This document shows positions 8,601 through 14,167 of a stretch of DNA of 17,616 nt, piece after piece. This DNA is from an uncultured Eubacteriales bacterium (GTDB taxonomy: Bacteria; Bacillota; Clostridia; Christensenellales; Borkfalkiaceae), in the NCBI GenBank assembly GCA_905207385.1, contig CAJLLH010000007.1, positions 1-17,616 of the forward strand, written 5' to 3'. Made by a program: the position numbers and the translations under genes. Positions within the stretch are counted from its first letter, which is position 1, and each line of letters begins with the position of its first letter. Under the pieces are notes generated by a model, which was given only the letters and a program-made list of their open reading frames with translations, had not been told where the DNA came from and made no database searches.

Positions 8601-9785
8601 TTCATAATATCTGTAGCCCATGTATATGCCCTCGGCATAGTCAACGGCTCTGCCCGTATTATTTATGATTTCAGACCAGTCTTCTTCCGAATACGCATCG
8701 GGATTCATTGGTATAGTCGTGCCTGAACCGCCGAATCCGCCACCCTGATTTTCGCCGCCGGGCATTTCCAGTTTACCGTTGAGGGCATAGTTGGCCTGAG
8801 CATAAGGGCCGAAGTTGTACCACGTGGGGTCGCTTTCGAAACGGCGCATATAGAAATCTACCGTTCTTCCCGAAGGGTTGACGTTGCCCACAAGTATTTC
8901 GCCGAGCGCCATTATGCCGTTCCAGCCCGGCTGACCTATCCATATTACCGCGCTTACAGCGTCATCGTCCTGTAAATCGCCAAGTTCCATTACAGAAGGG
9001 CTGTTCACAATAAAAACTATCTTATCGAAGTGCATCTTCGCATAAGCGACAAGAGCTTCTTCGCTGTCTGTAAGTTCAAGATAATGGTCAGTTTTATCTG
9101 CGTGTCCGGGAGCTTCGTATGTAGGGTTATCGTCACCTTCCGATCCCGTTCTGGATATAAGTATTATGGCTGCATCGGAATAATCTTTGAAAGAACTTTC
9201 CGCCGAAGCAAGCACATTGTCGGCAGTTTTTGCATAGTTTTTGCCGGCAAATTCAGAATCCGCCGCTGCTTCCGAGAGCTCCATGTATTTCAGCTGGTCA
9301 ACGCCGTTCGCGGGCGCAAGCTCCTGTTTTTCATACAGAGCTTTAACCGTGGGGTTTACCTCTATGCCTACGGCATCGAGGCTTTCAAAAAGAGTATTTT
9401 CTTCCTGGCTGGCTATGGTATTAGCGCTGTTGCCGAGAGTGGGCCTTTTCTGCGCGCCCGAACCGCCGCCACCCGTTGACAGCGTGTCCGCTGTAGCGCC
9501 GAGCACCGTAACTTTCGCAGTCTTTGCCATGGGAAGCGCATTCTCTCTGTTTTTAAGAAGCACAAAACCTTCTTCGGCTAATTCAAGGTTGGTATCCCTG
9601 CCGGCTTCAAGCAGCTCGTCAGTACTTTCGTAATCGGACTTATACTTATGTCCGTCGGCAACAAAATCTTCACTGTTGAAAGCCGCACTGGCAAACAATG
9701 TTGAAGTGCCTATGCTGGCCGTGAGGGCAAGCACGCCCGCTACGCCCAAAAGTTTTGTTACCTTTCTTTTGACCTTTTGCTTCAT
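5697..9785 (-). CDS. Secreted GH3 glycosidase with Ig-like, collagen-like and C-terminal anchor regions
   Basis: This 1362-aa protein is the first gene of the leftward operon. A signal peptide covers residues 1-36. The GH3 C-type domain spans about 64-305 (EGFVLLKNRENALPM; SRTGSEGDD with E216 as likely acid/base), then YRYYET and YPFGYGLSYTSF motifs, and Fn3-like sequence at 445-555. The GH3 N-type barrel spans about 730-960 (GRNFEYY, KHCFMNDQET, YTVTD with D933 as likely nucleophile). The order is permuted as in its two paralogs here. Two putative-Ig (He_PIG) domains follow near 1020-1100 and 1110-1218, with SGLPEGL and AEGLPEGL motifs. Two Gly-X-Y collagen-like runs (about 1246-1278 and 1308-1325) flank a GELVVTYTDGTSVNLG module. 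The C-terminus is GGC, a hydrophobic helix and RRKR, resembling a sorting or anchor signal. No LPXTG is seen. I chose the ATG at 9785 over 9803 because AGGAGG lies 5 bases before it. The substrate is unknown. Confidence 0.88.
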   Translation of the reverse strand: MKQKVKRKVTKLLGVAGVLALTASIGTSTLFASAAFNSEDFVADGHKYKSDYESTDELLEAGRDTNLELAEEGFVLLKNRENALPMAKTAKVTVLGATADTLSTGGGGSGAQKRPTLGNSANTIASQEENTLFESLDAVGIEVNPTVKALYEKQELAPANGVDQLKYMELSEAAADSEFAGKNYAKTADNVLASAESSFKDYSDAAIILISRTGSEGDDNPTYEAPGHADKTDHYLELTDSEEALVAYAKMHFDKIVFIVNSPSVMELGDLQDDDAVSAVIWIGQPGWNGIMALGEILVGNVNPSGRTVDFYMRRFESDPTWYNFGPYAQANYALNGKLEMPGGENQGGGFGGSGTTIPMNPDAYSEEDWSEIINNTGRAVDYAEGIYMGYRYYETVATDLNAADTDGEEGNKAGDQWYAEEVVYPFGYGLSYTSFTQEITEVTGDLTNADGQISVKVKVTNTGAVAGKEVVQLYSTPPQKTGEGAIDKAAVNLVGFEKTDSIAPGASDEVTVSIAVKDLASFDQNAVNQDLGEGKTGGYVLETGDYVLSIRKDSHSLANEDETKSTKTLTCSTALGWDEDGNPATPNNIFSQTGEENEWSMYNVNANAWTVSGEDHYLHRSGLLNEDKTAPSDLTALSWLLTDDNEFKDAAFNVMELMYNNSVDADFDNPMTVENEDDFMTAWAKVKEDMEGLTQGAGTKDADGMYETKLYDMIGKAYDDAAWDDFLDQVTWEEMVSVVTSGSFSNTGLASIGKPQLSDVNGPIQLGSGWAWVVAPVVASTWNKELANRQGEIIGNESLWQGGVGWYGPGLNTHRNPLSGRNFEYYSQDGIQGGLIAAAVIKGATDYGCHVYMKHCFMNDQETMRFESNMFTTEQAMREIYAKQFEIAVKKGNCDGIMLSFNHIGVQSSASYALNTQLYTNEWGYRGYTVTDMHFDGIGWTGWNMMRGLTMPLGSVSGEATGVVGTWDAAKNCVVVDGEESYTQWYWTRELFKRACFETLNSNGMLNGLDVNEVLSVEDMEVNRGSSVKIETINSSYDFGAVFENGYSIEVSGLPEGLSANSAGVITGVPTEKGKFTVTVTVSGKGDTAYISGSASFVLTVGPLVTLSNMAPIAGEAFSATLVTPVTLTEDNYNPDATPGRDTVGIYTSVSYAAEGLPEGLTLNAETGEITGTPAEEGEYNLTLTVTYKKIARSGGGRRPSYKLVDEVFASEITLTVKAEAESITIEIIDGYWYINGENTGISAIGPVGPQGPAGQDGADGADGADGQDGAPGKDGVGIESMAINDKGELVVTYTDGTSVNLGVVVGADGADGADGQDGAPGKDAEGGCNSSVGTTAATAVFTFAAVALMIALFRRKRADK
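5810..6052 (-). repeat. Duplicated collagen-like cassette
   Basis: Two copies of a GADGADGQDGAPGKD-type Gly-X-Y block (about 5813-5865 and 5958-6035) share nearly identical DNA, for example a common GGTGCGCCGTCCTGACCGTC stretch. They flank the short module reading GELVVTYTDG. The copies look like a recent internal duplication and would make this region prone to slippage or length change between strains. Confidence 0.75.
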
Positions 9786-9790
9786 TTTAT

Positions 9791-9796
9791 CCTCCT
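9791..9796 (-). promoter_or_regulatory. Ribosome binding site fixing the GH3 start
   Basis: AGGAGG on the minus strand lies 5 bases before the ATG at 9785. The alternative in-frame ATG at 9803 would place this site inside the coding sequence and has only an AGGAG about 12 bases away. The signal peptide also begins more naturally at MKQKVKRK. Confidence 0.85.
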
Positions 9797-9848
9797 GATT
9801 CATATTGTCATTCCGCTCCTTTTTCTGCGTTTCACGGAAAGCAGGGGC

Positions 9849-9877
9849 ATTTTAACACATAACAATGCGACTGGAGC
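9849..9877 (-). promoter_or_regulatory. Predicted promoter of the GH3 operon
   Basis: On the minus strand, TGTTAAAAT gives an extended -10 (TAAAAT at 9849-9854 with TG one base upstream). At 17-bp spacing the -35 position is GCTCCA (9872-9877), a poor match to TTGACA. That hexamer overlaps the proximal copy of the GTGG-type repeat. A weak -35 covered by a regulator site is typical of activator-dependent promoters. The predicted transcript start is about 57 bases before the ATG. Confidence 0.6.
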
Positions 9878-9920
9878 AATTTTGACCCATGTGGAGCAAT
9901 TTCCGACTTATGTGGCAAAC
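9871..9920 (-). promoter_or_regulatory. Candidate LytTR regulator operator: three direct repeats
   Basis: Three similar elements follow each other on the plus strand: CTGGAGCAATTTTGAC, TGTGGAGCAATTTCCGAC and TGTGGCAAACTTGC. Their GG cores are at 9873, 9893 and 9914, so the spacings are 20 and 21 bp. LytTR-domain regulators bind direct repeats two helical turns apart, upstream of or overlapping the -35. The same core and 21-bp spacing recur upstream of the regulator gene at 12130-12158. Binding by the adjacent regulator is inferred. Confidence 0.62.
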
Positions 9921-9948
9921 TTGCAAAAAATGAAATTATATAACAAAA

Positions 9949-9975
9949 CCCTCTCTTCCATTCAGAAAGAGAGGG
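9949..9975 (-). terminator. Intrinsic terminator after the kinase gene
   Basis: CCCTCTCTT (9949-9957) pairs with AAGAGAGGG (9967-9975) around a 9-base loop. On the minus strand the stem is followed by TTTTGTTA. It lies 26 bases beyond the kinase stop and just upstream of the repeats at 9871-9920, so it separates the regulator operon from the GH3 operon. Confidence 0.85.
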
Positions 9976-10001
9976 GATTTTCTGCCCTTTTCAGGCATTT
10001 T

Positions 10002-11309
10002 TCATGATGAAGAATTTTCAGAAGCAGGCGGAAGAATTATATCAAGATAGAACATATCCCGTTCCTGCGATACGGTTAGATGCCCGCCATATTTTTCAAC
10101 TATGTAGCGTATGCTTTTCATTCCGAAGCCGTGGGCAACGGAATCGCCCTTTGTAGTCACGGGCAAACCGTCATCGAAAGTCAGAGAACGTCCGCAATAA
10201 TTTTCAAGATGCACGGCAAGAATGTTCTGCTTTTTTAAAATCGTGAGCTCTATGACCTTCTTTTCAGGCTCGGTTTCAGCCGATACGCTTTCAAGAGCAT
10301 TGTCCAGCGCATTGCCGAAAAGCGCATAAATATCGTCTTCATCCAGATAGTCCGAAATGTTGCACGCGATTATGCAGGAAAATTCCGCGCCTGAACGTTC
10401 GCACAGCATTTTAAAATGCGTCAGCACCACATCGAGCGACGGATTGCCTGTTTTGAAGTAGCAATTATAAACACGCATCGAATCGCCGAGCTTTTTTATG
10501 TCGCCTTCCGATATGGCCATCAACCCCGAACCGTTTGCTTCCGACAACCAGTGTTTCAGGTCGTGATACTTGATGTTTATGAATTTTATATCCTCTTCCA
10601 CCCTTCTGTTCTGCTCTTCCCTTTCATGTAGTATGGCCTGCATCCTGCGGTTCTTTTTCACAGATTCGGATATTACCACTATGCTGTACTGTGCAAAAAG
10701 TATGAGCATGCAGCATATAGCATCGTAAAGGTTATGATACATATCCCTGCCGCGGTGGAGCATCCATATGCTTAAAATATTAACAAGGAGCACAATGACA
10801 AAGCTCATCACGCCTATGTAGGAAAATTTGATAAGCGAAGTATCCGTTCTTGTCACCTTGCACACAAAAACAAAATACAGTATGACATATGTAATCAGAT
10901 TGACGAAAAGGCGGATGCACAAAACCTGCCACGAAAAAAACATGCGCGGATTCTGCGATACGAACAGATCTATTGCCGCAAGATGCAACGCACTGCTGCA
11001 ATGTTCCATGGCATAAGCGGATGAACAATAGAACAGCCACGTCTTCCAATCCATCTTAAAGCAGAAAATAATCAGAAAAATGGAATAAATATAATACAGA
11101 AAAAAGTATAGTGCAAACCAGCCGCCTATTATAATAGAAAATTCATTCTGTATATACGGCAAAGCCAGAAATAAAGCCGCACAGGGAATAAAACGCCACC
11201 AGAAATGACTGCGCCGTTCTAGTCTGAGGCAAAACAAAAGCTCGGCTATTAGTATTTTCGTCGGAAATTTCAGTGCAATAAAATCAACGATTCCAAAAGC
11301 TATATCCAT
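10002..11309 (-). CDS. AgrC-like membrane sensor histidine kinase (GHKL type)
   Basis: This 435-aa protein has an N-terminal half made of about six membrane helices (roughly residues 8-215) with little extracellular loop. A coiled linker (215-242) follows, then a cytoplasmic kinase. The H-box reads KYHDLKHW, with H249 as phosphoacceptor. The N-box is FGNALDNALES (N333, N337) and the G-box is HGFGMKSI (G394, G396). This is the architecture of AgrC/ComD/VirS-type kinases, which often sense peptides and pair with LytTR regulators. Here the partner gene starts just upstream and ends 14 bases before this start, so the two form a regulator-kinase operon. No AgrB- or AgrD-like peptide genes are visible nearby, so the signal is unknown. 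Only a weak purine-rich GAGAGAG ribosome site precedes the ATG, which may mean translational coupling. Confidence 0.88.
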   Translation of the reverse strand: MDIAFGIVDFIALKFPTKILIAELLFCLRLERRSHFWWRFIPCAALFLALPYIQNEFSIIIGGWFALYFFLYYIYSIFLIIFCFKMDWKTWLFYCSSAYAMEHCSSALHLAAIDLFVSQNPRMFFSWQVLCIRLFVNLITYVILYFVFVCKVTRTDTSLIKFSYIGVMSFVIVLLVNILSIWMLHRGRDMYHNLYDAICCMLILFAQYSIVVISESVKKNRRMQAILHEREEQNRRVEEDIKFINIKYHDLKHWLSEANGSGLMAISEGDIKKLGDSMRVYNCYFKTGNPSLDVVLTHFKMLCERSGAEFSCIIACNISDYLDEDDIYALFGNALDNALESVSAETEPEKKVIELTILKKQNILAVHLENYCGRSLTFDDGLPVTTKGDSVAHGFGMKSIRYIVEKYGGHLTVSQERDMFYLDIILPPASENSSS

Positions 11310-11323
11310 TTATATATTCTCTC

Positions 11324-12040
11324 TCAGCCGTTACTTCGGTTTATAAACACGTTAAGCTTATCCAAAAACTCGTTTTTTTTGCGACGGCTGATAGGTATTT
11401 CCTCTTCGCAGCCGCCAAGTTTAACCCCTTTGCTGTTAAATTGCTGTACATAGCGCAAATTTACAATATAACAATCGTTGCACCTGGCAAAACCCAAGGG
11501 CTCAAGCTCTTTTTCCGTCTGAACGAGCGTACCCCTCGCTTCTATTTTTCCTTTAGTCGTATAATAATACAGCGAATGCCCGTAAACTTCTATATAAATT
11601 ATTTCACGAACGGACAATCTGTAAAAAAATTCCTTTGCCCTTATTGTTATAACGTCGTTGCGCTCCATATCTATTCTGCCGATGACTTTGCCGAGAGCGT
11701 TCTTGAATTTAAAATACGAAACCGGTTTTACCAGAAAATTTACGGCATTTACCTCATAGCCGTTTATTGCCTGCTGCGCCATATTGGTAACAAAAATAAG
11801 AACAACGTTCTCGTCCATCTCCCTTAGCCTGCGCGCAGTTTCCAATCCGTCCATCATCGGCATTTCTATATCCATAAGCACTATATCGTATACAGATTGA
11901 TAATCGCTGATAAAATCAACGCCGTTGCAGAACCGCTGAATATCAAATTCAACCATGTTTTCTTTTGAATATTCAGAAAAATAAGACTGCAACTGCTGCG
12001 CAGCACAATCGTCATCTTCAACAATCGCAAGCTTGTACAT
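11324..12040 (-). CDS. LytTR family response regulator
   Basis: This 238-aa protein has a receiver domain at residues 1-120. The acidic pocket is E8-D9-D10, the phosphoacceptor is D57 (IVLMDIEMP), and the switch residues are T85 (FVTN) and K105 (LVKPV). A LytTR DNA-binding domain spans about 138-233, with motifs IIYIEVYGHSLYYYT, the FARCNDCYIVNLRYV helix-strand, and a PISRRKKNEF end. All key receiver residues are present, so it should be phosphorylatable. LytTR proteins normally bind paired direct repeats about 21 bp apart. Such repeats lie upstream of this gene and upstream of the GH3 operon, pointing to autoregulation plus control of polysaccharide degradation. AAGGAGGGG lies just before the ATG. 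The gene is first in the operon, followed by its kinase. Confidence 0.92.
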   Translation of the reverse strand: MYKLAIVEDDDCAAQQLQSYFSEYSKENMVEFDIQRFCNGVDFISDYQSVYDIVLMDIEMPMMDGLETARRLREMDENVVLIFVTNMAQQAINGYEVNAVNFLVKPVSYFKFKNALGKVIGRIDMERNDVITIRAKEFFYRLSVREIIYIEVYGHSLYYYTTKGKIEARGTLVQTEKELEPLGFARCNDCYIVNLRYVQQFNSKGVKLGGCEEEIPISRRKKNEFLDKLNVFINRSNG

Positions 12041-12089
12041 TTCCCCTCCTTAAAACGCTTCAAATCATTTTTTCTGAATGAACGTATAT

Positions 12090-12120
12090 ATTATATCCGC
12101 ATGACTTAAAAATGCCTGAA
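12090..12120 (-). promoter_or_regulatory. Predicted promoter of the regulator-kinase operon
   Basis: A perfect TATAAT lies at 12090-12095 on the minus strand. No good TTGACA is found at 17 bp (CAGGCA there; TTCAGG at 19 bp spacing), again suggesting activation. The predicted transcript leader is about 45 bases long. Confidence 0.6.
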
Positions 12121-12129
12121 CTTGTCCTA

Positions 12130-12158
12130 TGTGGACAGAATTTTAACGCAGGTGGTAA
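12130..12158 (-). promoter_or_regulatory. Candidate LytTR operator: two direct repeats
   Basis: TGTGGACAGAATTTTAAC and GGTGGTAAAAAATGC on the plus strand have GTGG cores exactly 21 bp apart (12131 and 12152). The GG cores lie 38 and 59 bases from the upstream edge of the -10 box. The distal pair at the GH3 promoter lies 39 and 60 bases away, essentially the same helical placement. Confidence 0.6.
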
Positions 12159-12160
12159 AA

Positions 12161-12460
12161 AATGCATTTAATATGCTTAATTTTGAACGTCTAAAAATTG
12201 TATCGTTCAAATCACAGCGGATAAACCTGCGCACCGATAAACCCGACTTAACCAAGAAAAATTATATTTTATGCTTACAAAAAAATCAACATTAAAAAAT
12301 ATTCTTATTCACTCCGACACTCGGTTAGCTGTTCAAAAAATATAAATTATGCAAAAAAATAGCTACGCATATTTTTTATACGGTAAGTTTATCAAATTTG
12401 AAGCAATGTAAGAATTTTGCAACAGTTTACTAATGATATGCGACATAAGAAAAATAGGCA
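12161..12460. other. AT-rich divergent intergenic region
   Basis: No gene is seen. The only clear structure is a 7-bp inverted repeat, TTGAACG (12183-12189) and CGTTCAA (12204-12210), whose arms start 21 bp apart. It could be a protein-binding dyad or a weak hairpin. The rest is A/T-rich without recognisable coding remnants. Confidence 0.5.
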
Positions 12461-12489
12461 TTGAATTTTGAAAATCTATATGGTACACT
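12461..12489 (+). promoter_or_regulatory. Predicted promoter of the LRR lipoprotein gene
   Basis: TTGAAT (12461-12466) and TACACT (12484-12489) are separated by 17 bp, a reasonable sigma-A type match on the plus strand. It would give a leader of about 165 bases before the ATG at 12661. Confidence 0.5.
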
Positions 12490-12520
12490 GTAAGTGCAAC
12501 TTGAACTCAGCAATTGCATT

Positions 12521-12555
12521 ACGGATACAAACAGGAATTCAATTCTGTTTTCCGT
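12521..12555 (+). promoter_or_regulatory. Imperfect palindrome or hairpin in the LRR gene leader
   Basis: ACGGA (12521-12525) pairs with TCCGT (12551-12555), AAACAG (12529-12534) with CTGTTT (12545-12550), and AATT with AATT around a single C. There is a 3-base and a 1-base bulge. It lies in the predicted leader. It may fold in the RNA or serve as a repressor-type dyad. It does not resemble a riboswitch I know. Confidence 0.45.
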
Positions 12556-12660
12556 TATGTCAAAGTTTTTATCCGACAATCGGAGATACTGATGCAGGGC
12601 GTGTCTTCGGTTGAATGCACGCTTTTTATTGCCTGCAAAAAATATTTGGGAGGAGAAAAA

Positions 12661-13977
12661 ATGAAAGAAAAACTGTTATTGACAGCGACGGCTATCCTGA
12701 TGACAGCATTTTTCGCGGTCGGCTTGGCAGCGTGCAAACCTTCCGACGAAGAAACTGCGCACGAGCATCAGATGCAACATTTCGACGCAGTAGCCGCCAC
12801 CTGCACCGAGGAAGGAAACTCGGAATATTGGGTCTGCCGTACGTGCGGCAAATATTTTTCCGACGCGGAAGGGAAAGAAGAGATTGCAAACAAATCTTCT
12901 ACCGTCATTTCTGCAATCGGGCACAGCTGGGGCGAATGGGTAACGAAAGAACCAACGTGCACGGAAGACGGCTATAAGGAATGCAAATGCTCCTTATGCC
13001 ACAAGCCAAAGAGGGAAACGATAAAGGCAACGGGGCACACCTTCTCAAAAGACTGGTCTTACGACGAAACATATCATTGGCACGCCGCCAGCTGCGAGCA
13101 TTCCGACCAGGTGAGCGACAAAGCGGAGCACGCTTTTGCAGACGGTATCTGTTCGGTCTGCGACGCCCGCAAAATAAGCGCGGGGCTGGTTTATTCGCTG
13201 AATAACGACGGAGTCAGTTATTCGGTTACAGGCATAGGCACTTGTACCGATGCCGACATTGCTGTTCCCTCCGCATACAACGGACTTCCCGTGACGGCAA
13301 TAGGAGATTCTGCATTTTTTAATTGCAGCTCTCTGGTAAGCGTAAATATTCCCGACAGCGTGACGAGTATAGGAAAATATGCGTTAGGGTATTGCGCCTC
13401 GCTTACAAGCGTCAACATACCCGACAGCGTAACGAGCATAGGTAATTATGCGTTTGAGTATTGCTCCTCGCTTACGAGCATAACCATCCCCGACAGTGTA
13501 AAGAGCATTGAAAATGGTGTATTTTATTATTGCTCCTCGCTTTCAAACGTCAACATACCGAACGGCGCGGCGAGCATCGGCTATGATGCGTTCCACGGTT
13601 GCAGTTCATTGGAAAGCATATTAATCCCCGACAGCGTGACGAGCATCGGAAGCGGCGCTTTCTATTATTGCACCTCGCTTACGGGCATCAATATCCCCGA
13701 ACGCGTGACAAGCATAGGAAGTTCTGCGTTCAGGAACTGCGATTTGCTTACAAGCATCACTATCCCCGAAAGCGTAACTATTATCGGCGAGTATGCTTTT
13801 TCCGGCTGCAGAGCACTTACAAGCGTAACATTTGAAATTACAGACGGCTGGTGGGTTTCCACTTCAAGCGAAGCGACGAGCGGAACGGACATTTCAAGCA
13901 GTGATCTTGAAGATCCAGCCACCGCGGTTAATTATCTTACATCGGATTACGGCAACTGCTATTGGAAACGCGGTTAA
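12661..13977 (+). CDS. BspA-like leucine-rich-repeat lipoprotein
   Basis: This 438-aa predicted surface lipoprotein has a signal peptide ending GLAAC, with lipidated C25. Residues 32-172 carry Cys/His-rich modules: HEHQMQHFDA...CTEEGNSEYWVCRTCGKYF, a second with C108/C110/C113, and a third with HWHAASCEH and C164/C167. Such modules are common in clostridial surface proteins and may bind metal or form disulfides. Residues 200-388 are BspA-type leucine-rich repeats (LRR_5): one 28-aa unit, then seven 23-aa units of pattern IPDSVTSIGxxAFxxCSSLTS. A capping tail with DGWWVSTS and SDYGNCYWKRG follows. BspA repeats usually mediate adhesion or protein binding. I chose the ATG at 12661 because GGGAGGAG lies 5 bases before it and the signal peptide begins there; an upstream TTG frame lacks both. 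It is transcribed away from the two-component operon. Confidence 0.88.
   Translation: MKEKLLLTATAILMTAFFAVGLAACKPSDEETAHEHQMQHFDAVAATCTEEGNSEYWVCRTCGKYFSDAEGKEEIANKSSTVISAIGHSWGEWVTKEPTCTEDGYKECKCSLCHKPKRETIKATGHTFSKDWSYDETYHWHAASCEHSDQVSDKAEHAFADGICSVCDARKISAGLVYSLNNDGVSYSVTGIGTCTDADIAVPSAYNGLPVTAIGDSAFFNCSSLVSVNIPDSVTSIGKYALGYCASLTSVNIPDSVTSIGNYAFEYCSSLTSITIPDSVKSIENGVFYYCSSLSNVNIPNGAASIGYDAFHGCSSLESILIPDSVTSIGSGAFYYCTSLTGINIPERVTSIGSSAFRNCDLLTSITIPESVTIIGEYAFSGCRALTSVTFEITDGWWVSTSSEATSGTDISSSDLEDPATAVNYLTSDYGNCYWKRG
13342..13824 (+). repeat. Seven tandem 69-bp LRR-coding repeats
   Basis: Seven in-frame 69-bp units each encode a 23-aa BspA-type repeat. Several keep near-identical DNA around CCCGACAGCGTGACGAG(C/T)AT. 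The conservation at DNA level would allow copy-number change by recombination or slippage. Confidence 0.85.
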
Positions 13978-14073
13978 AAAGAAACTGAACAATCTTTTAA
14001 TTTATAAGTGCAATAATGTAAAAAATAATAAAAATTTTGACATCAAGCAGATAAATTCTGCAAAGCGTTACAA

Positions 14074-14108
14074 AAGGCTGCCCTCCCGCCTGGCGAGAGG
14101 GCAGCCTT
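14074..14108. terminator. Shared hairpin terminator between convergent genes
   Basis: AAGGCTGCCCTC (14074-14085) pairs perfectly with GAGGGCAGCCTT (14097-14108) around an 11-base loop. It lies between the rightward LRR gene (stop at 13977) and the leftward GH3 gene (stop at 14168). On the minus strand the stem ends in CCTTTTG, so it suits the GH3 transcript best. On the plus strand a T8 run comes only about 16 bases later. Confidence 0.8.
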
Positions 14109-14167
14109 CTGTAAAAACAATATTTTTTTTACATCTTAAATTAAAAGGCATTTTAAATAACTAAGCT

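Noticed and set aside
9786..9803. Upstream ATG at 9803 as start of the first GH3 gene
   Set aside because: The AGGAGG that best fits translation would then be inside the gene. The ATG at 9785 has ideal spacing and starts a proper signal peptide.
12514..12660. N-terminal extension of the LRR lipoprotein from a TTG codon
   Set aside because: The extension has no ribosome site, would bury the lipoprotein signal peptide inside the protein, and overlaps the predicted leader hairpin.
13342..13824. CRISPR-like regular repeats
   Set aside because: The 69-bp units are in-frame coding repeats that diverge gradually, with no alternating unique spacers.
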